Origin: CAVVAL01 sp963742725
GTDB lineage: Bacteria > Actinomycetota > Actinomycetes > Mycobacteriales > Cryptosporangiaceae
Reading direction: 5' to 3'
Length of the DNA stretch: 64,000 nucleotides
Assembly (NCBI GenBank): GCA_963742725.1
Contig: CAVUMX010000003.1
Location: 2,418,001-2,482,000, forward strand
The position numbers and the translations under genes were made by a program. Shown in pieces: positions 32,481 through 40,569 of this stretch (its first letter is position 1; every line of letters starts with the position of its first letter). The notes below the pieces were generated by a model that ran no database searches, had not been told where the DNA came from, and saw only the letters and a list, made by a program, of their open reading frames with translations.

Positions 32481-33845
32481 GTGTCGGAGTCGCTGAGCGA
32501 TAGTCCGTCGAACGTGGCCGACAAGGCCGAACCGGCGAAGAAGGCGCCCCCGCGCAGAGCCGCCAAGAAGGCTGGCGCCACCCCGGCCGCGAAGGCCGCG
32601 CCAGCGAAAACAGCCACGCCGGCGACGACCGCCGCGCCAGCCGAGATCACCGTGACCGCCACGGCCACGCCGGCCAAGAAGGCGGCGCCCGCGAAGAAGG
32701 CCGCGCCCCGCAAGACCGCTGCGAAGAAGGCGCCGGCGGCTACCGACTCCGCGCCCGTCACCGCCAACGACGCGCCGGCACCCGCCGACGCCGTGGCCAG
32801 TGCTGCTGGCGCCGCGTCGGCAGACAGCGGCACATCGGCCGCGAGCGCCACACCGGCCGCCAAGGCTCCCGCGCGGAAGGCACCGACCCGCAAGACCGCG
32901 GCGAAGAAGGCACCGGCCAAGATCGCGGCCGACGCCGCGCCGGCCAACGGCACCACGTCGCCGTCGGCGCAACCGCTGTTGGCACAGGCGGCCGCGACCC
33001 CCGCCGCGACGGACACGGCTGGCGCACCCAAGGCGCCCGCCCGGAAGACCACCGCCAAGAAGGCGCCCGCCCGCAAGGCACCGGCAAAGCGCGCGGCGTC
33101 CACCGCAGCGGACAGCACCGCGACCACCTCGCCGGCCACGCTCGCTGCCGTCGACACCCCGCCGGCCGACGCGGCACCGACCGGCACCGGCACCGGCACC
33201 GGCACCGGCACCAAGAAGGTCGCCGCGGCGGCCACCGCCGAAAAGCCGACGATCCGCGCCGCCGTGTCGGACTCCGCCACGACGGACAGCGCGGCACCGG
33301 CCGTCACCAAGGCCTCCGCCGGCACCGAAGCCGACACGACGAACGGCCAAACCACGGACAGCCAGGCCACGGCCGACCCGGCGACGCCCGCCGCAGCCGA
33401 CACGGCCAAGAGCGACACAGCAGCAACCACGACGGATGCGACCGCGGCCGACGCAGCCACGGCCTTCGTCGCCCTGGCGCGCGAGAGTCACGTCAGCCTG
33501 ACGACGTTCCGGAAGTCCGGTACGCCGGTGCCGACGCCGGTCTGGTCCGCCCCGGACGGCAACACGCTGATCGTCTGGACGGGCGCCAACTCCGGCAAGA
33601 TCAAGCGCCTCCGGCACACCGAGCGCGTGACGGTCGCCCCGTGCGATCGGCAGGGTCGGCTGCTCGGCGAGCCGGTCCCGGCGACCGCTCGGATCATGGC
33701 GGCGACGGATCTGCCGCGCGTGAAGTCGGTCATGACCAGGAAGTACGGCTGGATGTTCACGATCTCGGCCTTCGGCGCGACGATCGGCCGGTACCTGCGG
33801 ATCCGTCCGCACGGCCAGATCGGCGTCGAGATCACCCTGGACTAG
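32481..33845 (+). CDS. PPOX/F420-type split-barrel oxidoreductase with histone-H1-like N-terminal region
   Basis: 454 aa. Residues about 1-325 are low-complexity Ala/Lys/Pro/Thr with many PAKKA, ARKAP and AAKKAP units, like the tails of histone-H1-like and HU-type proteins; the later part shifts to acidic Thr/Asp-rich sequence and includes a (ThrGly)5 stretch. Residues about 326-454 are a PPOX-class F420-dependent domain: FVALARESHVSLTTFRKSG-PVPTPVW, TGANSGKIKRLR, VTVAPCDRQG and the C-terminal RIRPHGQIGVEI. Start GTG 32481 with GGAG 6 nt upstream. The enzyme domain alone is the usual family length; the tail may bind DNA or polyanions (inference). Confidence 0.8.
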   Translation: MSESLSDSPSNVADKAEPAKKAPPRRAAKKAGATPAAKAAPAKTATPATTAAPAEITVTATATPAKKAAPAKKAAPRKTAAKKAPAATDSAPVTANDAPAPADAVASAAGAASADSGTSAASATPAAKAPARKAPTRKTAAKKAPAKIAADAAPANGTTSPSAQPLLAQAAATPAATDTAGAPKAPARKTTAKKAPARKAPAKRAASTAADSTATTSPATLAAVDTPPADAAPTGTGTGTGTGTKKVAAAATAEKPTIRAAVSDSATTDSAAPAVTKASAGTEADTTNGQTTDSQATADPATPAAADTAKSDTAATTTDATAADAATAFVALARESHVSLTTFRKSGTPVPTPVWSAPDGNTLIVWTGANSGKIKRLRHTERVTVAPCDRQGRLLGEPVPATARIMAATDLPRVKSVMTRKYGWMFTISAFGATIGRYLRIRPHGQIGVEITLD

Positions 33846-33854
33846 TCGCGGAGC

Positions 33855-33879
33855 GCCGGCGCGGACCATCCGCGCCGGC
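33855..33879 (+). terminator. Compact terminator hairpin
   Basis: A perfect 11-bp stem (33855-33865 with 33869-33879) with a 3-nt loop, 9 nt after the stop of the H1-like/PPOX gene. Confidence 0.8.
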
Positions 33880-33887
33880 ATCCCCTC

Positions 33888-33948
33888 GGACTATCGGGGT
33901 TATCGGGGTATCCCGCGCCCGGTTACAGCACGCGAGTCCGGATAGTCC
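33888..33948 (+). repeat. Dispersed structured element, copy B
   Basis: The core 33891-33933 matches copy A (13590-13632, opposite strand) at 39 of 43 bases. Outer stem 33888-33895 with 33941-33948. Compared with copy A, two base pairs of this stem differ on both sides and still pair. An internal CGGG-NNNN-CCCG hairpin is kept. Confidence 0.75.
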
Positions 33949-34168
33949 CGACCCACCGACCGGGGCCGGCCCTCCGGGCCGCTCCGGCCCCCAGGCCCGG
34001 CCTGCCGAACCAACGGCCCGGCGGACCGGCCACCTGCCGGGCGCGACGCCGCCACCCGCCGCGCCGGGCAGCGCCCCGCCGCACGCCACCCGCCGCCCCG
34101 CCGAGCAGCCGCCCCGCGGCCCTGCCAGAGCCGCCACCCGCCGCCCCGGCGCCCCGGCGAGCAGCAGC

Positions 34169-35092
34169 TCACAGCTGCGGCGCCACCTCCGACGCGACCA
34201 GTTCCAGGTGGTCGAGGTCGTCCAGGTCCATGACCTGCAGGTAGATCCGGGAACTGCCGATCGCGGCGAACTGGCTGAACCGCTCGACGAGTTCGTCGGG
34301 CGTGCCGCAGGCTCCGTTGGCGCGGAGATTCTCCACGCTCTGCCCGATGGCGTCCGCGCGGCGACGGATTTCGGCGTCGGTCTTGCCGCAGCACAGCGTC
34401 AGTCCGTTGGAGAACCGCACGGGTTCCCGTCCGGCGGCGGCGCAGGCGGCGCGTACCCGCTCGAACTGGGTCGCGCAGACATCGACGGTCCGCCACGGAA
34501 CGTTGAACTCGTCGGCGTACCGGGCGGCGAGCGCGGGTGTGCGCTTGGCGCCGACGCCGCCGATCAGGACGGGCGGCCGCGGCGACTGCACCGGCTTCGG
34601 CAGCGCGGGCGAGTCGGTCACCGTGTAGTGCTTGCCGTCGTGGGAGAACGTCGACCCGGTGGGCGTCTCCCACAGTCCGGTGATGATCGCGAGTTGTTCT
34701 TCGAACCGGTCGAAGCGTTCGCCGAGCGGCGGGAACGGGATGCCGTACGCGGCGTGCTCCCGCTCGTACCAGCCGGCACCGAGACCGAACTCGACGCGTC
34801 CTCCGCTCATCGCGTCGACGGTGGCCACCGCGACGGCGACCGGACCGGGCAACCGGAACGTGCCGGCGGTGACCATGGTGCCGAGCCGAATCGTGCTGGT
34901 GTCGCGGGCGAGTCCGGCGAGGGTGATCCACGCGTCGGTGGATCCGGGGCCGGGGTCGCCCGCGCCGATTCGCAGGTAGTGGTCGGATCGGAAGAACGCG
35001 CCGTACCCGGCGGCCTCGGCGCAACGCGCCACCGCCAGCAACTGGTCGTACGTCGCGCCTTCTTGGGCTTCAGAGAAAATGCGCAGCTCCAT
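34169..35092 (-). CDS. Luciferase-like (LLM class) F420-dependent oxidoreductase
   Basis: 307 aa TIM-barrel oxidoreductase. Typical stretches: GYGAFFRSDHYL, GTMVTAGTFRLPGPVAVAVATVDAMSGGRVEFGLGAGWYEREHAAYGIPFPPLGERFDRFEEQL and PPVLIGGVGAKRTPALAARYADEFN. These are classic actinobacterial F420-linked LLM features. ATG 35092. Substrate unknown. It stands beside another F420-type protein, which suggests a local redox theme. Confidence 0.9.
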   Translation of the reverse strand: MELRIFSEAQEGATYDQLLAVARCAEAAGYGAFFRSDHYLRIGAGDPGPGSTDAWITLAGLARDTSTIRLGTMVTAGTFRLPGPVAVAVATVDAMSGGRVEFGLGAGWYEREHAAYGIPFPPLGERFDRFEEQLAIITGLWETPTGSTFSHDGKHYTVTDSPALPKPVQSPRPPVLIGGVGAKRTPALAARYADEFNVPWRTVDVCATQFERVRAACAAAGREPVRFSNGLTLCCGKTDAEIRRRADAIGQSVENLRANGACGTPDELVERFSQFAAIGSSRIYLQVMDLDDLDHLELVASEVAPQL

Positions 35093-35431
35093 GCCCCGAG
35101 CCTAGGGTCTGCCTCGACGTCCCTCGACGGGCTGCCGGGGCGGCGCGAGGAACACCAGCGGGCTGCCGGGCGGCACGGCACCGCACGGCACGGCACGGTG
35201 CCGGCACAAGAGCAGAAACAGCGGAAGGTCCCGGAGCCGCGTGGAGTCAGGCGCGGCCCCGGGACCCGGTGCGGTCACAGGCCACGGGGGGAGCCTGCGG
35301 CCGCACGTCTCAGCGCGTCACCCGGCCGACCGCCAGGCCGCGACGCCACCCACTGGACGAACACCAGCCACCAACAAAGCCGCACGGCCGCCAGCCACCG
35401 ACAAACCCGCCGCCCCGCGATGAACGGCCAT
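35093..35431. other. Intergenic low-complexity region
   Basis: GC-rich sequence with short GGCAC/GCACGG runs near 35170-35205 and CCGCC/CACCGAC-type repeats near 35350-35410. No reading frame with credible composition or ribosome site, and no strong terminator was found. Confidence 0.5.
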
Positions 35432-36979
35432 CTACTTCACCGGCAGCGACAGCCACGACGGGTTCGCCGCGGGCGACCCGAACGTGACGGTGCTGCCCCA
35501 CTTGTTGGTGTCGAGGTAGAGCGGGTCCTCGGTGTCCATGATCAGCGCGACGCGGTGGCCTGCCGGGACGTCCCAGGCGGTCGCTGGGAAGCGCAGGTCG
35601 ACGGTGCCGCCGTTGCCGGTCCACGGCGTGTGGGTGATGAGTTTGCCGTTGCCGAGCCCGTCGACGTCGTACACGTAACAGACGACCGTCGACCCCGGGT
35701 TCGCCTGGAACGACAGGCGCATCGTCACCGATCCCCGAACAGAAGCGGCGGCGGACAAGGGACCAGACACCCACACCCCGGCATGGAGCCGGTTCACAGC
35801 GGGGAGCCATGCGGTCGGCGGGATGCCGGTCAGCGCCTCCCAGCCGTTCGTGAGGATCGCGACGCCGCCACCGGCGACCGTGTCGACGCCTGCGCCGATG
35901 TTGCGGTCCCACCCGGTGCCGGCCCCAGGCGCGAGCGGCCCGGTCCCGTCGTACCACCGCATCGCCCCGAGCTGGAGCCGCATCGACCGTGGCCCGACGC
36001 TCGACCACGCCGGGTAGCCCTCCGGCGCGGCGGAGCCCCGGGGGTCCAGCCGAACCGGCGGCTCGCGGGTGATGCCGGTGTCGACGCCTGCCAGGTACTG
36101 GTCGAACCAGCGGTGCACGTTCGTCCAGACGGGGTTGTCGAGGCCGAACAGCCCGGTCGCCTCGACGACGGCGTGGTCACCTGGCGCGAGTTCGAGGCGC
36201 TTCGGTCCGGCGAGCTTTCCGTAGAAGTCGACGAGCTGGTTGGGGCCGAAGATGCTGTCGCCGTACGCGTTGGCCATCATGATCGCGGGCGCGTTCCGGT
36301 TGATGCCGGCGAGGTGGCTGGCGGCGCCGCGCGGACGCCCCCACGCCACGACCTCGTCCACGTCCCGGTTCGCGAAGTACCGGTCCAGCGCCTGGGTCAG
36401 CTCCGGGCTGGGCTCGCCGAGCAGGTCCGCGGCGGCCTTGAGCAGCCCGACTGCCTGGCCGCGGCGGGTCGAGCCGCCGTACAGCGACTCGACGAGGTCC
36501 GTCCAGCCGCTCATCGCCGCGACGGCCTTGATCCGCGGGTCGTGCCCCGAGGCGATCAGGCCGATCCCCGCCCCGTACGAGATGCCTGAGAGCCCGATCC
36601 GCCCCGGGTCGGCGGCGGTGTTCGCGATCAGCCAGTCGATGGCGGTCGACACGTCCGCGATGTCCTTGGGCCCGGCCACGTCGATCGTGCCGCCCGACCC
36701 CCAGAACCCCCGCGTCGTGTACGACAGGACGACGTACCCCTTGCCGGCCAGCTTGTGGGCCTGCGCCAGGTACTCGACGTCGTTGAGGCCCCAGCTGTTG
36801 ATGAACACGATCGCCGGCCGCGGCCCGGACGTGCTCGGCGTGACGACGTTGGCCTTGAGGATCACGCCGTCCGAGGCGGTGATGTCCATGAACCGGATCG
36901 AGGTGGCGGCCGCCGCCGGCGCGGAGAACGCACCGAGCACCAGCGTGAGCACGAGCATGACCAGCGCGAAACGTCTCAT
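35432..36979 (-). CDS. Secreted alpha/beta hydrolase (CocE/NonD, X-Pro dipeptidyl-peptidase-like)
   Basis: 515 aa. Cleavable signal peptide (about 1-25, ending APAAAA). Alpha/beta-hydrolase core with oxyanion segment IVFINSWGLNDVEY and nucleophile elbow GLSGISYGAG. A C-terminal beta-sandwich domain (about 350-515: GSVTMRLSFQANPGS, VALIMDTEDPLYLDTNKWG) matches the X-Pro dipeptidyl-peptidase C-terminal domain. By family, an exported esterase or peptidase; substrate unknown. Divergent from lipA. Confidence 0.88.
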   Translation of the reverse strand: MRRFALVMLVLTLVLGAFSAPAAAATSIRFMDITASDGVILKANVVTPSTSGPRPAIVFINSWGLNDVEYLAQAHKLAGKGYVVLSYTTRGFWGSGGTIDVAGPKDIADVSTAIDWLIANTAADPGRIGLSGISYGAGIGLIASGHDPRIKAVAAMSGWTDLVESLYGGSTRRGQAVGLLKAAADLLGEPSPELTQALDRYFANRDVDEVVAWGRPRGAASHLAGINRNAPAIMMANAYGDSIFGPNQLVDFYGKLAGPKRLELAPGDHAVVEATGLFGLDNPVWTNVHRWFDQYLAGVDTGITREPPVRLDPRGSAAPEGYPAWSSVGPRSMRLQLGAMRWYDGTGPLAPGAGTGWDRNIGAGVDTVAGGGVAILTNGWEALTGIPPTAWLPAVNRLHAGVWVSGPLSAAASVRGSVTMRLSFQANPGSTVVCYVYDVDGLGNGKLITHTPWTGNGGTVDLRFPATAWDVPAGHRVALIMDTEDPLYLDTNKWGSTVTFGSPAANPSWLSLPVK

Positions 36980-37196
36980 GTGACCTGCCTCTCATCGGCA
37001 AAGTTACCGAAGAGTAGGACTTGGTCTGGACCAAGACAAGAAATGAACCCGAAACAGATTCACTTAATCGGTGCGGAGATCGATTCAGCACAAGCCGGAC
37101 AAACCAAACCCATGGCTACGGACGCCCGGCACGCTCTCCTTCGCGGCCCCCGAGCGCCGTCAAAGGTGCCCATCGGCCCGGCGTAGGCTGGTGCGT

Positions 37197-38132
37197 GTGA
37201 CAGCCATCCAGCCTGACGGTCGTAAGCTGCTACGTCTCGAGGTGCGCAACGCCGAGACGCCGATCGAGCGCAAGCCGCCGTGGATCAAGATCAAGGCGAA
37301 GATGGGCCCCGAGTACACCGAGCTGAAGGGCCTGGTGAAGCGCGAGGGCCTGCACACGGTGTGCGAGGAGGCCGGCTGCCCGAACATCTACGAGTGCTGG
37401 GAGGACCGCGAGGCGACGTTCCTCATCGGCGGCGACCAGTGCACGCGCCGGTGCGATTTCTGCCAGATCGACACGGGCAAGCCCGCCGACCTGGACAGGG
37501 ACGAGCCGCGCCGGGTCGCCGAGAGCGTCCAGGCGATGGGGCTGCGCTACGCGACGGTCACCGGCGTGGCCCGCGACGACCTGCCGGACGGCGGCGCCTG
37601 GCTCTACGCGGAGACGGTCCGCCAGATCCACGCGCTCAACCCGGGCACGGGCGTCGAACTGCTCATTCCCGACTTCAACGCCAAGCCGGACCAGCTCGCC
37701 GAGGTGTTCGGGTCGCGGCCCGAGGTCCTGGCGCACAACGTCGAGACGGTGCCGCGCATCTTCAAGCGGATCCGGCCGGCGTTCCGGTACGAGCGCTCCC
37801 TCGACGTGATCACCCAGGCCCGCGCGGCCGGGCTCGTCACCAAGTCCAACCTCATCCTCGGCATGGGCGAGGAGATCGACGAGGTGATCCAGGCACTGCG
37901 CGACCTGCACGAGGCGGGCTGCGAGCTGGTGACGATCACCCAGTACCTGCGCCCCTCCCCCCGCCACCACCCGGTGAGCCGCTGGGTCAGGCCGGAGGAG
38001 TTCGTCGAGCTGAACGCCGAGGCGGAGAAGATCGGTTTCGCGGGTGTCCTGTCGGGCCCGCTCGTCCGCTCCTCGTACCGCGCCGGCCGGCTCTACCAGC
38101 AGGCGATCGACCGCCGGGGCGCCCTCCTCTGA
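37197..38132 (+). CDS. lipA: Lipoyl synthase
   Basis: 311 aa. Radical-SAM enzyme inserting two sulfurs into octanoyl groups. The auxiliary cluster cysteines are Cys56, Cys61 and Cys67 (CEEAGCPNIYEC); the radical-SAM cluster is Cys82, Cys86 and Cys89 (CTRRCDFC). The C-terminal RSSYRAG serine motif is present. GTG 37197 is chosen, with GTG 37191 two codons upstream as alternative. Works after LipB on the E2 protein encoded at 24601. Confidence 0.97.
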   Translation: MTAIQPDGRKLLRLEVRNAETPIERKPPWIKIKAKMGPEYTELKGLVKREGLHTVCEEAGCPNIYECWEDREATFLIGGDQCTRRCDFCQIDTGKPADLDRDEPRRVAESVQAMGLRYATVTGVARDDLPDGGAWLYAETVRQIHALNPGTGVELLIPDFNAKPDQLAEVFGSRPEVLAHNVETVPRIFKRIRPAFRYERSLDVITQARAAGLVTKSNLILGMGEEIDEVIQALRDLHEAGCELVTITQYLRPSPRHHPVSRWVRPEEFVELNAEAEKIGFAGVLSGPLVRSSYRAGRLYQQAIDRRGALL

Positions 38133-38151
38133 CAGTCCAGTCAGGACTGTC
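38131..38151 (+). terminator. Small hairpin at the lipA stop
   Basis: A perfect 8-bp stem (38131-38138 with 38144-38151) and 5-nt loop, beginning within the stop codon of lipA. Confidence 0.55.
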
Positions 38152-38190
38152 CGTAGTGGATCGCAACGAAAGTGACACGGTTCACCCTGG

Positions 38191-38204
38191 TGAAAGCGCT
38201 ATCA
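38191..38204. promoter_or_regulatory. LacI-family-type operator
   Basis: TGAAAGCGCTATCA differs at one position from the palindrome TGAAAGCGCTTTCA. It lies about 100 bp before the small gene at 38306 and 60 bp after lipA. Compare 12398-12411. Confidence 0.5.
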
Positions 38205-38305
38205 CGACCGGAAGGGACTCCGAAGCGTCATAGGGTCGTCACGTGGAGGACACAGCTGAGGCGAAAGCTAGGACCGGACAGCGCACCGAGACAATGGAGG
38301 TCACC

Positions 38306-38533
38306 GTGCCTACTCCGGAACCTCTGCACCAGATGGTTCTGACCGCCCTGGGTCGACTCTTCCCCGAAGGTGGACAGGCTACCGCCCGCCGCAACGCCTG
38401 GGCGGCGATGAGTTCCAACGCCAGCCACGCCCGTGACCGCCGCGAGGCCGACGCCGCCATCACCGCCGCGCTCTCCCGCGCCGGCATCCGGGTCGGGAGC
38501 CCGCCCGCGACGAGGCACGTGTCCACCGTCTAG
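38306..38533 (+). CDS. Small helical protein, unknown function
   Basis: 75 aa. GTG 38306 is chosen because GGAGG lies 5 nt upstream; the frame stays open to a GTG at 38243. The sequence is helical (LHQMVLTALGRLFPEGG, RRNAWAAMSSNASHARDRREADAAITAAL) with no recognised domain. It precedes the acyltransferase gene by 10 nt and probably shares its transcript. Confidence 0.65.
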   Translation: MPTPEPLHQMVLTALGRLFPEGGQATARRNAWAAMSSNASHARDRREADAAITAALSRAGIRVGSPPATRHVSTV

Positions 38534-38543
38534 CCTTCTGCGC

Positions 38544-39347
38544 ATGGCTGAGCTCGTGTACCCGCCGGTGATCACCATCGCCCGGGGCTTCTTCCGCTAC
38601 CTGGGGCTGCGTTTCACCCTCACCGGCACCGAGAACGTCCCCCGGACGGGCGGCGCGGTGATGGTGATCAACCACGTGGGGTACATGGACTTCACGTTCG
38701 CAGGGCTGGGCGCGCATCCGGCGAAGCGGCTGGTCCGCTTCATGGCCAAGGACGACGTGTTCCGGCACAAGATCTCCGGTCCGCTGATGCGGGGCATGAA
38801 GCACATCCCGGTCGACCGGGAGGCGGGCACGGCATCGTTCCGGGCGGCGCTCACCGCGCTCAAGGCCGGCGAGATCGTGGGCGTGTTCCCCGAGGCGACG
38901 ATCTCCCAGTCGTTCGAGCTGAAGGAGTTCAAGTCGGGCGCGGTCCGGATGGCGCGTGCGGCGGGTGTCCCGCTGCTGCCGACCGTGATCTGGGGTTCGC
39001 AGCGCGTCTGGACGAAGGGCCGGCCGCGCAACTTCCGCCGCTCGCACATCCCCATCTCGATCGCCGTCGGCGAGCCGATGCCCGTACCGCCGAAGGTCTC
39101 CCCCGACGACGTCAGCGCCGAGCTGCGCGTACGCATGGAGAAGCTGCTGCACGGCGTCCAGGACGCCTACCCGGACAAGCCGCGCGCCGACGACGACCGC
39201 TGGTGGCTCCCGGCCCGGCTCGGCGGCACGGCCCCGACCCCCGTCGAGGCCGCCGCGCTGGACGCCGCGTACGCCGAGGAGCGCCGCGCGCGCCGCGCCG
39301 AACGGATGGGCGGCTCCGCCGACGACCAGGCCCCCGACGCCAACTAG
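38544..39347 (+). CDS. 1-acylglycerol-3-phosphate acyltransferase family (PlsC)
   Basis: 267 aa. Lysophospholipid acyltransferase domain with the H-x4-D motif in INHVGYMDF and the substrate motif FPEATIS (usual FPEG). A hydrophobic N-terminal segment suggests membrane association. The C-terminus is a charged Arg/Glu tail. ATG 38544 is the family-like start. It probably acylates lysophosphatidate or a related lysolipid. Confidence 0.88.
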   Translation: MAELVYPPVITIARGFFRYLGLRFTLTGTENVPRTGGAVMVINHVGYMDFTFAGLGAHPAKRLVRFMAKDDVFRHKISGPLMRGMKHIPVDREAGTASFRAALTALKAGEIVGVFPEATISQSFELKEFKSGAVRMARAAGVPLLPTVIWGSQRVWTKGRPRNFRRSHIPISIAVGEPMPVPPKVSPDDVSAELRVRMEKLLHGVQDAYPDKPRADDDRWWLPARLGGTAPTPVEAAALDAAYAEERRARRAERMGGSADDQAPDAN

Positions 39348-39356
39348 ACTTCTCCC

Positions 39357-40052
39357 ATGGCCACCCCCGAGGAGAAGGTCTCCTTCCGAGACCGTGTGAA
39401 GCAGATCGGTCCGGCGTTCCGGTTCGTCCGGCAGCATGACAAGTTGGTCGTTCCGCTGCTGCTGGTGGCGTTCCTGGTGCCGATCCTGCTCGGCGTCGCG
39501 ATCGGCCTGGTCACCGGCCAGTGGCTGACGACGATGCCGCTCGCGGTGGCCGTCGCGTTCCTGCTGACGATGATCGTGTTCACCCGGCGCGTGGCGAAGG
39601 CCCAGTACGCGGCGTTCGAGGGTCAGCCTGGTGCCGCCGCGGCCCTGCTGCAGAACCTGCGCGGCGGCTGGCGGATCACGCCCGGCATCGCGGCGACCGT
39701 CCAGCAGGACGTCGTGCACCGCGTGCTCGGCCGTCCCGGCGTGGTCCTGCTGATCGAGGGCTCCCCCACCCGGCTCAAGAACCTGATCGTGCAGGAGAAG
39801 AAGCGGGTCAGCCGCATCGCGCCCGAGGTGCCGATCTACGACGTCGTCGTCGGCAACGACGAGGGCCAGGTGCCGCTGCGCAAGCTCCAGACGCACTTCG
39901 TGAAGCTGCCGCGCAACATCACGCCGAAGCAGGTCAACGCCCTGGAGAGCCGCCTCCAGGCGCTCACGGCCACCCGGCCGCCGCTGCCGAAGGGTCCGCT
40001 TCCCAAGGGTGCCCGCATGCCGAAGGGCGCCAAGCTCAACCGCAAGGGCTGA
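39357..40052 (+). CDS. DUF4191 membrane protein
   Basis: 231 aa. Two membrane helices (about 29-51 and 57-75) are followed by a soluble domain containing QPGAAAALLQNLRGGWRITPG, VVLLIEGSPTRLKNLIVQEKKR and VKLPRNITPKQVNALESRL, the DUF4191 pattern of actinobacteria (Rv2219). A repeated LPKG basic tail ends the protein. Function unknown. Confidence 0.87.
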   Translation: MATPEEKVSFRDRVKQIGPAFRFVRQHDKLVVPLLLVAFLVPILLGVAIGLVTGQWLTTMPLAVAVAFLLTMIVFTRRVAKAQYAAFEGQPGAAAALLQNLRGGWRITPGIAATVQQDVVHRVLGRPGVVLLIEGSPTRLKNLIVQEKKRVSRIAPEVPIYDVVVGNDEGQVPLRKLQTHFVKLPRNITPKQVNALESRLQALTATRPPLPKGPLPKGARMPKGAKLNRKG

Positions 40053-40065
40053 CCCCCGCTCGCCG

Positions 40066-40113
40066 AAGTGTGTGGAGTTTCGCGACGTATAGCGCGCGAA
40101 ATCCCACACACTT
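40066..40113. terminator. Bidirectional hairpin, GAAGTGTGTGG family
   Basis: 40066-40084 pairs with 40095-40113 (17 of 19) around a 10-nt loop, between convergent DUF4191 and RDD genes. The outer arms (GAAGTGTGTGG and CCCACAC-CTTACG) recur at 63597-63644 with a different inner stem. Confidence 0.8.
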
Positions 40114-40126
40114 ACGTGGCACCGCG

Positions 40127-40510
40127 TCAGCCTCGGACCATGACCGAGCCGGCCGCCCGGTCGTGCCAGCCGCGCCCGTCGCTGTCCGCGACGGCCGCGG
40201 GGAGGACGAGCTGGAGCAGGATGGCGCGCAGCGCGGCGCGCGGGATGCCGATCGGACGCCCGTCGGCGACCCGGACGCAGCCGATGCCGAGCAGCCGCAT
40301 ACCTAGGGTCTGGCCGAAGAACCCGACGAAGAACGCGTGCGCGACGAAGAAGACGAGCGCGCTGACGAGCTTGGGCGGTTCCGGGCGTGTGAAGAGGGCG
40401 GCGACGAGGGCCGCGAGCACGCAGTCGATCGCGAGGGCGGCGAGGCGGCGGCCGAACCCGGCGGCCGATCCTGGGCCGCTCTCGGGCAGGTTCCACGGCG
40501 GCTCGGACAT
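40127..40510 (-). CDS. RDD-family membrane protein
   Basis: 127 aa. Membrane domain with the RDD pattern: FGRRLAALAIDCVLAALVAA, HAFFVGFFGQTLGMRLLGI and GIPRAALRAILLQL. Counterpart of Rv2219A. The ATG at 40510 is the family-like start; the longer frame overlaps glnII and is ignored. Function unknown. Confidence 0.88.
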   Translation of the reverse strand: MSEPPWNLPESGPGSAAGFGRRLAALAIDCVLAALVAALFTRPEPPKLVSALVFFVAHAFFVGFFGQTLGMRLLGIGCVRVADGRPIGIPRAALRAILLQLVLPAAVADSDGRGWHDRAAGSVMVRG

Positions 40511-40528
40511 GCCGCGAGCGTAACGGCC

Positions 40529-40558
40529 GAGGGGGCGGCTCCACGGAGCCGCCCCCTC
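40529..40558 (-). terminator. Terminator of glnII
   Basis: A near-continuous 14-bp inverted repeat (40529-40542 with 40545-40558), very GC-rich, 12 nt beyond the glnII stop on the minus strand. Confidence 0.85.
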
Positions 40559-40569
40559 ACACGCTGGAC

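Larger units (their letters stand above)
33846..34168. other. Intergenic region after the H1-like/PPOX gene
   Basis: It holds the terminator hairpin, copy B of the dispersed structured element, and then GC-rich low-complexity sequence with repeated CCGCC(A/G)CCCGCC motifs up to the luciferase-like gene's stop. I see no gene. Confidence 0.6.
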
